In this document: positions 27,457 to 36,286 of the stretch, one piece after another
How positions within the stretch are numbered: the first letter of the stretch is position 1
Layout: each line of letters opens with the position of its first letter
Source of the DNA: Blattamonas nauphoetae
Lineage: Eukaryota; Preaxostyla; Oxymonadida
DNA length: 64,000 nucleotides
Direction: 5' to 3'
Assembly (NCBI GenBank): GCA_033064195.1
Contig: JARBJD010000050.1
Location: 186,001-250,000 of the forward strand
Position numbers and translations under genes: made by a program
The notes under the pieces: generated by a model
Told to the model about the DNA's origin: nothing
Databases searched by the model: none
Seen by the model: only the letters and a program-made list of their open reading frames with translations

Positions 27457-28917
27457 ACAACGGACAACTCCCCCCAATAGATTTTATGGCATTAAGTTTC
27501 AATGATCTCGTTCTTGAAGTGAATCTCCGGGCGGATCTCCTGGAAGACTTCTCCCCACCCGTCTTTCTCTCCTTCTTCCACACTCTCCTCAACATCTCCA
27601 CCAATCAACCTATTTCCCCATCCATCACCGCACTCTCCTCAATCACTCCGCCGTTGCCAATCACATTTTCTACAGCCTCACTCGGCCAAACCCTCTTCGC
27701 CTCCCAAATGCAGCGTAAACCACTCTGCATTGTCGTGACGACTGAGCAATCTTTTGCAGTTCGCTTTTCGCAAACTGTGCTCTGTGCAGAAGGTGTGCGT
27801 GAAGTGACTCAGGATCAACTTCAATACTTCGGGATGCTCGTCCCACCTGAACAAGCCGAAACTCTGCCATATTCCCCTTCCAACTTTGCGTGTTATATTG
27901 TGTCGTTTTCTTTTCCGTGTCTCCATGTGCACGGGTTTATTCGGACGAAAGAAGCGATGGATGTGGATCTGACGCTTGTGAACATTCTGCAAGCATTGGA
28001 TGTGAGACAGACAGAAATCGACGCACATCGGCTGAACTACACGTTTGCTTCGCTGATGTTTGATGGGCAACCATTTGATGTCATGCCTGAGCCAGGAATG
28101 ACAGCTGAAAGACAGAGACTTGAACAAGAGGAACGGGAGCGAAAGCAGCAAGAATTGGAGGAAGAGCGGATGATTATTGAATCGACAAACGCAGAATACG
28201 AAGAATCGATGCTGATTGACAAAGCGAAAGAGGAATCGATGAAAGAAGAACAAGCGCGACTGTTCCGAATGATGGAAGAGGAAAAGGAGGCGAAGCAAAA
28301 ACAAAAGGAACTGGACATGGAAAGAGAGCGACAGAAGAACGACCAGCTGACGATGAACACGGAACTGACGAAAGCAGCCTTTGTCGAAGAGCCCGACGAA
28401 GCCACTCCCGCCGACCAACTCTGCACTCTCCAAATCCGCCTTCCGCCGCCCGCCCGGCCTGTTGTTCGTCGTTTCCTGGTGGGACACACGATTTCAAACC
28501 TGTTAGCAGTGGTGCGGACGCTGGATGAAGAACTGATGGGGAAAACGATTCATGCGGTATCTCTGCCACGGAGGCGGCTTGACGATCATGGGCAGACGTT
28601 GGAGAGCGCTGGGCTGTGCCCCCGGTCGGCGGTTTTGATCGAAGTGGAAGAAGACGAGGATGATGTGGGAGACGTCGAAAATGATTAGATTTGTGGTCGG
28701 AAGAGACACAGACAAGCAGAAGTCAGCCCTCACACAATCTGCGAGTCGTTGAAGAACGAGATATTCGTCGAATCTTTCTTGATTGAATGATATTTCGCGA
28801 ATTGTGATCAAAACGCTCCTGAAGCCATGAATTGGACACTCTCTCTTCAGTCTTTTTTCTGTGTGTACCGATACTCTTCATTATATATTTCTCATTCATT
28901 TCAAGGTAGTTTTTGAT
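27457..28917 (+). repeat. Right copy of the 1,461-bp inverted duplicate (UBX block)
   Basis: The inverted counterpart of 2,278-3,738. The left breakpoint falls at ACAACGGAC within UBX coding sequence. The right breakpoint follows TTTTTGAT about 50 bp before the A3 ATG. The flanking family A genes A1 and A3 are only paralogue-level similar, which makes the sharp edges of near-identity notable. Confidence 0.85.
27486..28688 (+). CDS. UBX2: N-terminally truncated UBX protein, 400 aa
   Basis: Same protein as UBX1 from its residue 119 onward: UAS-like region, charged coiled coil and C-terminal UBX domain with acidic tail. It differs at six residues, all in the first ~135, and the remaining ~265 are identical. 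The N-terminal 118 residues, with the putative myristoylation site, are missing because the duplication breakpoint falls just upstream of this ATG. The ATG corresponds to an internal Met of UBX1, so translation would need a new promoter from the unmatched segment upstream. It may be a dominant-negative short form, a pseudogene or a gene-conversion donor. Confidence 0.6.
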   Translation: MALSFNDLVLEVNLRADLLEDFSPPVFLSFFHTLLNISTNQPISPSITALSSITPPLPITFSTASLGQTLFASQMQRKPLCIVVTTEQSFAVRFSQTVLCAEGVREVTQDQLQYFGMLVPPEQAETLPYSPSNFACYIVSFSFPCLHVHGFIRTKEAMDVDLTLVNILQALDVRQTEIDAHRLNYTFASLMFDGQPFDVMPEPGMTAERQRLEQEERERKQQELEEERMIIESTNAEYEESMLIDKAKEESMKEEQARLFRMMEEEKEAKQKQKELDMERERQKNDQLTMNTELTKAAFVEEPDEATPADQLCTLQIRLPPPARPVVRRFLVGHTISNLLAVVRTLDEELMGKTIHAVSLPRRRLDDHGQTLESAGLCPRSAVLIEVEEDEDDVGDVEND

Positions 28918-28929
28918 GTGTGAGTCTTC

Positions 28930-28945
28930 AAACACCCATAACGAG
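28930..28945 (+). promoter_or_regulatory. Family A leader box of A3
   Basis: AAACACCCATAACGAG, with CCCATAACGAG intact. It ends exactly 24 nt before the ATG at 28,970. Confidence 0.65.
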
Positions 28946-29346
28946 TTACTGAACTCTCCATCAGACGGAATGGGCAGTGTACTCACTAAAGTCGACACCT
29001 CTTCAAGTTCAAAGTCATCTAACTTGTCCTCGCCTCAGTTGCCATTTTCCTTGGATAGCTCACCGTTCCTGAATTGGAACGGAGAAACACTTGCATCTGA
29101 ACGCGAACAAACAGTTATCTTTCGGTCTCTGGTTGCCACTGTGAAGTTGCATCCCGTGTGTGATGTCTCTCTCGAAGCTAAAGCTGTGAAATTTCTCGAA
29201 TCTGTGACTCAAAAGATGCAAAAAACAGCTCTTGCTTTTCTCGACAACACTGCATTTCTTTCTGATAAAACTTTGACCGACTTCATGCAATCTATTATGG
29301 TGCTCATTTCTTCTGCTAGTCAGGCTATCACCATGGCAGCAATGAA

Positions 29347-29912
29347 GGCATGGGTTTTGTATGTCGGGTCGAAAAAAAGTATGTCGGGTCAGAAAGTTGA
29401 GGTGTTGTTTTCCTGATTTATGAGTGTTGAAGAAAGAATATTGATAAAATAATGACTGAATGGGATACTATGAATCATTATCATGTTGTTTTCATTTCAC
29501 GAGATGACTTTTCACAAGTGACTGTCGAGAAAAAACATTGCAAATTTTGACTTTTTCGTTGTCATTTCTTTCTCTCTATTGTCAACAAAAAGTGAAAGTT
29601 GCCAAAAATATACGTCCATTTGTGAGATTATATCAATATTCTATTCCTTGTTCGATCATAGATTTTGAATCGACCGAGAACAAAAATCAGTGAAACAAAG
29701 AGATGAGGATCAAAGAGAATCAGGGAGACTTTTCTCGATCTTTCAGCTGGAAAACGATGCAAATGTCAACAAAAATGATGAAAATCATTATTATATCTTG
29801 ATTTTGAAAATGCCATATGAAATACAGTCGACCCGACATTCTAAACCTCCAACCCGACATACTAAACCCAACCCGACGTACTAAACCCAACCCGACATAC
29901 TAAACCCAAGCC
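29347..29912. mobile_element. 566-bp non-autonomous DNA transposon (8-bp target duplication)
   Basis: It is flanked by the perfect direct repeat GCAATGAA (29,339-29,346 and 29,913-29,920). Its ends are inverted repeats that start GGC(A/T)TGGGTTT and continue GTATGTCGGGT. The right end carries three to four tandem ~19-bp copies of a unit like ACCCGACATACTAAACCCA, and two partial units lie at the left end. There is no transposase frame, so it is MITE-like. An 8-bp duplication is typical of hAT-type elements; the superfamily call is inference. It is inserted in A3. Confidence 0.85.
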
Positions 29913-30233
29913 GCAATGAAGATGGTCTACAAACAACTCCTTTATTGTTCCATTGAAACCCGACTTTCCGTCATCAAAGCTGATCTGATCCCTCAACTCA
30001 TCACATCTCTCAATCTACAGTCTTTGTCGTTAACTGAAGCAGTCGATATCCGCGCTAATCTCACTCAAATTATCTCGCGTTCTCTCATCCTCGCAACTCC
30101 GGATTGTCTGGAAGAACTCGGAAGTGAAGATGGATATGAACAACAAGCTGTTCACGAAACAGTTCTGAAGCAAGTTCTCGCCCCTTCGGAGAAGTATATC
30201 ATGCATTTGTGCGTGAACCGCAATTCGATCATC

Positions 30234-31600
30234 CAGTCACGGACAAAAGTAAGTGGCCACCCCTTCCTGCATTTATGAACAAATGATATTTCACACTTTT
30301 TTCGTAAACACTTCACATCACTGAAAGACGGAAATTTTTCAAATATAAAAAGGGAGTAGTGTGGTGAAGTGGAAATCAAGAGATTTGACTGATGTGCCCT
30401 GGGAGGCACTTTTGATTGCGGATGTCACAATATGTCTCCTCTTCCAAGAAGAGGAGATGTGACCTGTATAGTCTGTTCCTCCACTGAGAGCTCTCAACTT
30501 CCACTCCTCGCAGAGATACTGGACGATCCGCGACGAAAAAGTGTGTTTTCTCTCTTCTTCAACCCTCTTCTGACAACCGTGCAACACTTCCAACCTCTTT
30601 AACTTGTCGTCAGAATGCTTATTCTGTCCTTGTTCGATAGAGAGCTGACAATTGTGGAGTGAAAAAATGTGGGAGAAAATGTGCGAATCTCATGTTCCCT
30701 ACAGCAGGTCTTTACAATTGAGAGAAAGTGAGAATACTCAATAACATCGTCAGAGAGAGCGTTTGATGTCTTTACAAAGCTGGCTGAAGAGGGATGAAGA
30801 AGAGAGAAAACACACTTTTTCGTCGCGGATCGTCCAGTATCTCTGCGAGGAGTGGAAGTTGAGAGCTCTCAGTGGAGGAACAGACTATACAGGTCACATC
30901 TCCTCTTCTTGGAAGAGGAGACATATTGTGACATCCGCAATCAAAAGTGCCTCCCAGGGCACATCATAGTGGTCGGATAAACCCGTTAACTCCGATAAAC
31001 CCGTTAAAACATCCCCCATTTCACATATATCATCTCTTTCACACGACTCATCAGTTGTACCTGTAAGAAAACCCTAGTGAGAATTCTGGAAGGAATTGTG
31101 ACTCTTTCAGAGATTGGATCAAAGACAATGGGTCTATTCAAATGGATGAAATGTCAACGACGACACAGCGCAAGTTATTCTGACCATGAAAAGCTCGACT
31201 CGCAACACATGATCCCTCTAGTTCTCGGAAATAGATTTGTTCAACTTCGTTCAAAAAACAACGTTCACTTTTCGCTTTGCATTTCACAATCATTCTTTCA
31301 TGAAGAACTCTAGTTTTAAAAAAAATGAGGAAATGCATGAATGTGAAGTGGAAGGAGAATTAAGATGAAGAGGGGAGACTGTTTCGTCCCTTTGGAAGGG
31401 TTAACGGGTTTATCCGCTCTAACGGGTTTGTCCGGGTACTATCAGTCAAATCTCTTGATTTCCACTTCACCACACTACTCCCTTTTTATATTTGAAAAAT
31501 TTCCGTCTTTCAGTGATGTGAAGTGTTTACGAAAAAAGTGTGAAATATCATTTGTTCATAAATGCAGGAAGGGGTGGCCACTTCCTTTTGTCCGTGACTG
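30234..31600. mobile_element. Long-arm foldback DNA element (3-bp target duplication), 1,367 bp with insert
   Basis: It begins CAGTCACGGACAAAAG and ends with its reverse complement, flanked by ATC (30,231-30,233 and 31,601-31,603). The left arm (30,234 to about 30,598) is matched by an inverted right arm made of about 30,770-30,966 and 31,445-31,600, so the arms are ~365 bp around a ~170-bp loop. The right arm is interrupted by a second element. No transposase is visible. The pre-insertion site GATCATCGACGGTGAG matches other family A genes. The superfamily is not assigned; 3-bp duplications occur in PIF/Harbinger and CACTA-like groups, but the sequences here are not their usual ones. Confidence 0.85.
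30967..31441. mobile_element. 475-bp element nested in the foldback element
   Basis: It starts TAGT and ends ACTA, flanked by TCA on both sides (30,964-30,966 and 31,442-31,444). Each terminal inverted repeat has two copies of a unit like GATAAACCCGTTA. The empty site is preserved in the opposite arm of the host element (GCACATCAGTCAAATC, reversed), which proves the insertion point. No transposase frame is visible. It is younger than the element it sits in. Confidence 0.85.
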
Positions 31601-31987
31601 ATCGACGGTGAGCAATCTTTTGTCTTTATGATTCTTCTTGCTCGCCTCCTCGAAATCTGTCCATCTTATCAACCGACAATGGATTTTATACTTCATATGC
31701 CTGTCGTTCTCACGATTCCAAGTTGTCTCGCATTCCTCAAAGTGGAGCTCACAATCAATTGGTTTCTGTCTTCCATAGGAGGAATCCAACGAGAATGGAT
31801 CAAAACAAGGGGAGTGGGGCGACAGATGGGGAAGAAACCGCATCGAATGTTGAGAATGGAGGGCATCGAAGATGTGATTGAAGAAAAGCTGCGAAACGAC
31901 CGAAAGATATATATTGGAAGTTGGATTGTTTCCCACTCGATCGAATGGAACAACCTGCTGGGCATGAACCTTCCGCAGCGTGGATAG

Positions 31988-33349
31988 AAACAGACAAGCA
32001 CCAGCGAACGTGTCGAACATTTTGTGACTTCTTTCGGACGACAGACACTGTTTGTGTGTGATTTTTGTCGACACTGACATATCCTCTTGGTTTGATTTGC
32101 CCGAACGATTCAGATTCTCTCTCGCCAATCTCCCACCCTCGATGGTCGCCACACTCTCCTTCTCCTTCGCCGCCACTCTCGCACTGCCCCAACTGCCCCG
32201 AAATGGAAGCTGTCGATGCTGACGGTTGGCAGCGGTTTGTGTGAGATCTTTGATTTGTGATTGTGCCACAGGATCGTCTTCTGTTGTGGACGCCGATGCG
32301 ATGCCATTTCGGAATCGATCGACATCGTCGATCGTCGTCGACACTTCCGAAAGGCGAAAGATTCAAAATGGATGTTCATGCACAACAACCACTCGCTCCT
32401 CACTCTCTCCCTCTCGAAACGAGAAGCAGAAGGAGGAACTGAAGCGGGGGAAGCGATGCGATCGAAACAACGCTGGACATGCATCGCTCCGTCCACCGAA
32501 CGATCTCTGTGAACACCAGCTCTTCCTCACACTGATCGAAACAGCGCTGCTCCCTCAACTGGTCTCGATTCTGTTTGCTTGGCTGATGGGGATGCGTGTT
32601 GACGCTGTTCCCAACCGTGATTGTTGGATGCTGGCTGGTTGTGGAGTCGATGGCAGTTTCTCCATCCACTCACCATCGCCCTTCCTCTCGTCTTCACAAA
32701 CTGGACAGAGACCTGGATCGGCGTGAAGAATAGAAGGAACAGAAATGATGGATCTTCGACCGCCTTCATGCAATCCATTGTTGTGCTCATTTCTTCAGCC
32801 AGTCCCGTCTTGACGACCACCCGACTTCGTTGATCGGATGGACATCCCCTTCTCAACACACTGCCTCTTCTGTTGTGTGTGACGAAGTGGATCTTTCGCA
32901 CGCTTTTCCGCCTCTCCCGCTCTCCTTCGTCACTCTTCCACTCCGCTCTCGAATGAACACAAACTCGCACTGTGAGAGATCGAAGACAACTGAACCAGAC
33001 ACGGTAGCTGCAGCGTGTGCCAGGAAGCCTTCATGCAACGGAGCAGATGGATCGAGAACCGACGAGTGCTGACTTTCAGCCATCCCTTTGTCTTCGAATG
33101 GGATCCCATGTCAGACACCGTCAAACTGGTACCGAGTTGTGGAAGTAGACGGTTCGAATGGATGAAACAACAGTGCGGGATCGCAATCCGTGACATATAC
33201 ATCTCTTCGTCTGCTTTCATGCATTTCCTCTAACGACCGTTCTCTGGCTTCGTCTTCATTCCTGGATCAGTTCTGTCTTCGTTGGTTTCTTTTTGTCATT
33301 CCTTTTGGACGATTATTAACATCTCATTCTCTTTCTTTCACTTTTCTGC
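31988..33349 (+). repeat. Long family A spacer between A3 and A4
   Basis: It contains the usual spacer segments (about 31,990-32,730, then 33,000-33,349), plus extra sequence in the middle. The extra part includes a small fragment of a family A gene at 32,739-32,826. Open frames such as 32,226-32,726 plus resemble, in shifted form, frames in other spacers, and I do not call them as genes. Confidence 0.55.
32739..32826 (+). pseudogene. Short family A gene fragment in a spacer
   Basis: About 88 bp encode a stretch like SSTAFMQSIVVLISSASP, which matches roughly residues 95-125 of family A proteins. Nothing of the gene is present on either side. It may be a relic of unequal exchange within the array. 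Confidence 0.6.
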
Positions 33350-33365
33350 TCTGACCCATAACGAG
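33350..33365 (+). promoter_or_regulatory. Family A leader box of A4
   Basis: TCTGACCCATAACGAG, identical to the A2 box, ending exactly 24 nt before the ATG at 33,390. Confidence 0.75.
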
Positions 33366-33389
33366 TGACTCGACTCTCGCTCAGTCAGA

Positions 33390-34463
33390 ATGAGCTCGAT
33401 AATGCCAAAAATAGACACCTCCTCAAGTCTAAAGTCTTCTGATTTGTCTATCCCTCCGTTGCCATTTTCCATGGATTGCAATTCTTTCCTGAATTGGATG
33501 GAAAACCGATATTATTCCTTCCACGAGAAGGCCATTGTCTTTCAGTCTCTCGTTATCACTTTGAAGTCACAGCCTGCACTTGATGACTCGTTGGAAGCTC
33601 AAGCAGTGAAATTCCTCAAATCTGTGCATTTTCAGAATGAATCATCAGCAGATACTTTTCTCAGTAGCCTTGCAACATTCCCTGGTGATTCTTCGACTGC
33701 ATTCGTTCAGTCTATTGTGGTGCTAATTTCTTCTGCCAGTCAGATCGTCCCCACAGCAGCAATGGAGATGCTCAGTCATCTACTCCTGGATTGTTCTCAA
33801 AAAAAACTCCTTTCACTTGTCAAAGCTGATCTGATCCCTCAACTCGTCATGACTCTCAATTCACTGCCTCTTTTATTCACGGAAGCAGTCAATATCCGCG
33901 TTAATCTCACTCAAATCGTCTCCCGTGCTATCGTACTCGCAACTCCGGATTTTCTGGAACATCTCGGAATTGTCGATAACGACGAACAACAAGCTGTTCG
34001 CGAGACGGTTTTTCAGCAAGTTTTGGTGCCCTCGGAGCATTTCATTTGGCATTTGTGCGTGAACCGCTATTCGATCATCAATGAAGACCAATCCAATCAT
34101 TTTCTGCATTTCATCATTCGCCTCCTCTGAATATGTTCATTTCATCAACCGACAATGGATTTATTTCTTCGTCTGCATGTTGTTCTCACGATCCCAAGTT
34201 GTCTCGCGTTCCACGAAAATGAGAAGTCAATCTGGTTGCTTATGACTTTCATGAACAATTCCCAGTGGGAATGGAACAAAGAAGGCGGAGAAGTGCAACA
34301 GATGGGGACGACAGTGCATAGAACGTTGAGAATGGAGGGCATCGAAGATTTGATGGAAGAAATGCTGCAAAGCGACCGAAACGCGCACTTCGGAAGTTGG
34401 ATTGTTGCCCAATCCATCAGATGGAGCAACCTGCTGGGCGTGAACCTTCCATGGGGTCAATAG
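33390..34463 (+). pseudogene. Family A gene A4 with one in-frame TGA
   Basis: The full 1,074-nt frame is present with all family landmarks (NSFLNWME, LVKADLIPQL, HLCVNRYSII, IPSCLAFH, MEGIEDLMEE). Codon 247 (34,128-34,130) is TGA. The corresponding codon in other copies is CGA, AGA, CAA or GAA, so a single C-to-T change from CGA explains it. The frame is open before and after. The gene therefore gives either a 246-aa truncated protein or a full protein only through stop read-through. I see no reason to propose selenocysteine. It is best read as a very recently disabled copy. Confidence 0.8.
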
Positions 34464-34680
34464 AAACGAACAAGCACCAGCACCTCTTTTGAACAGTTTC
34501 TGACCTCCTTTGGACAACAAACACTGTTTGGATGATCGTTATCGACTCTGGCATCACTTCTTGGTTTAGTTTGCCGGAACAATTCGGATTCTCTCTCGCC
34601 AGTCTCCCTCCCTCGATGGTCGCCACGCTCTCCTTCTCCTTCGCCGCCACTCTCGCACTGCTCGCAGATTCCACAGGAAA
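34464..34680 (+). repeat. Family A spacer repeat after A4 (short)
   Basis: It matches the first ~220 bp of the standard spacer, up to the segment CTCTCGCACTGCTC, then breaks off into unrelated sequence. Confidence 0.55.
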
Positions 34681-34924
34681 GCATCAGAAGAGAGGAAGTG
34701 TGAGATGTCGGAAGAGCGGAGAAAGGGCTTTGAGGATGAGACGATCGGAGAAGGCTCGCTTAGACGAGAACGAGGGGCGGAGGAAGGGGAAGTGGGTGGA
34801 TGGTGGACAAGGAGGATGGATGTTTGTTCGAGAAGGAAGAAGAGTGAGAAGGAGATTGGAGAGGGGAAGAGGCAGAGAGTCGGAAGTGGACGATTCCCCT
34901 CCCGCACATCTCTCCGCCTGTGTC

Positions 34925-35290
34925 CGCAGTGAGAGACGAAGCTTGGTGTCACTTTGCGTGACTCTCGACGACGATACCGCACCTGCCCACCAGCTATCCC
35001 CTCACTCTTCACCAAACAAAGCCCCAGTCGCCCTCGAGGGAATGACGAGATTGCTGTTGACTGACTTGAGTGGAAGTGGCACAAGCGAACACTGTGGCGT
35101 GGAGGCAGACCGACAGAACATCGACACAGCCGACCTCGCGACTTACCATGTCGTCTCCGCAGTCGCTGGCATTCCAGCCGACACACATCACATCGTCTCC
35201 TTCGCTCACTGCATGGATGGATGGATGGGTGCTGTCTGGTGACTGGAAGGTCGGCTGGCAACACTGGAGTCCCTGTCGAGTCAACAGCAG
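34925..35290 (+). repeat. Repeat D, copy 1
   Basis: A ~365-bp segment similar to 44,745-45,095. The shared parts include GACGAGATTGCTGTTG, GACAGAACATCGACACAG and the run CTCACTGCATGGATGG. One frame encodes related peptides in both copies (a stretch like RQNIDTADLAT, then HHIVSFAHCMDG), so it may be a fragment of an unknown gene. Confidence 0.6.
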
Positions 35291-36286
35291 ATGAACAGAA
35301 CCAACTGCAGACGATGAGAGGGCTGTCATCCTAAAGCTCTCCTCTATCTCTGGCATCCACTCTCTCTCGTTCATCCTCACTTCTTCTTTCCGAGAGTACC
35401 GTTCGCATGCTCTTTCAACACTTTTTACCTCATCAGAGCGACAATCCAGATCTGGGGCTAGTTTTTCCTCCTCTTTTTCTCCTTTGGCATGTTAACTGAT
35501 CCACTCGGCGCCTGACATCTCTCGCTCGAGTCTTCACGATGATGGCTCCCTTCAATTCGAATCAGAAACAAGTCGAACTGAAGGGGGTTGTGGATTGTTG
35601 GAGAGCACTCGATTGGTCTGCTCAGCTTGCGTGGAATGAACGTTCCACAGTCGAGTGTGATCCAGACAACGGACAGCCATGGACAGAAATCAAAACACTT
35701 CTGATCGCAGCACAAGTCTCGGATCTGACACCACATCTTCATTCCATGCCTCTACAACAACATCTCCTCACCCTTCGTCATTTTCTTCATTCAGCTCCTC
35801 GTTCACTCCAACCTCCACTGTCTTTCCACGCTATCACCATCGACGAACACCACTCGCCCAATGTGACCCACTCTCCGATGCCACTGTCCATCCTCCATCT
35901 GTGCCCCAGCGAGGGATGGGATGGAAGCGAGACCAAAAGATGATGAACACCTCCAATTCTGGGAAGACACCATTCTTTTCCGATTGTTGTGCACTCTCGC
36001 TCGCCCGACATTCATCAGGTCACCCAAAACAGATGGGCACCATCCTCCGTTTGTCTCGTAGGCAGACTTCCTCAACATTCTGAATCGTCTCGGTTTTGTT
36101 GGCTGATTGTTGCTCTGGATTCACTTCATTTCATTTGCCATTCTCAAGAGATTGCTCTTCTTTCTCTCTTGTTTTTCTTGACGTGAAGATGACAGACAAT
36201 TCATGAGAAATGAGATTCGTTCTGTGAGATGAGACTAATCAACAAAGTGAAGTGAATCTTCAATCCCGAAAGTGTTGACTTTATTC
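35291..36286. other. Region between repeat D and B2
   Basis: About 1 kb without a gene I can support. A 134-codon frame at 35,539-35,943 plus has no recognisable domain and no second copy here. The last ~100 bp match the 3' flank of B1. Confidence 0.4.

Larger units (their letters stand above)
28970..31987 (+). pseudogene. Family A gene A3 split by two DNA transposons
   Basis: Host pieces are 28,970-29,346, 29,921-30,233 and 31,604-31,987 (377, 313 and 384 nt). They total exactly 1,074 nt, the size of every intact family A gene. The frame continues across both target sites once each element and one copy of its target duplication are ignored, and no other stop is present. The translated pieces keep SPFLNWNG, VIKADLIPQL, LCVNRNSII, IPSCLAFL and MEGIEDVIEEKL. 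The insertions look recent, because the coding pieces have not visibly decayed. Neither element boundary is a GT-AG intron. As it stands, the gene should give only a 148-aa truncated product ending inside the first element. Confidence 0.85.

Noticed and set aside
30249-31567. GTAAGT and TGCAG sites inside the foldback element that could make it behave as an intron
   Set aside because: Splicing there would leave 51 extra nt containing an in-frame TGA before the A3 sequence resumes, so the product would still be truncated.
34128-34130. Selenocysteine at the A4 TGA
   Set aside because: Relatives have Arg, Gln or Glu codons here, never Cys, and no SECIS-like hairpin was noticed. A simple CGA-to-TGA mutation is enough.
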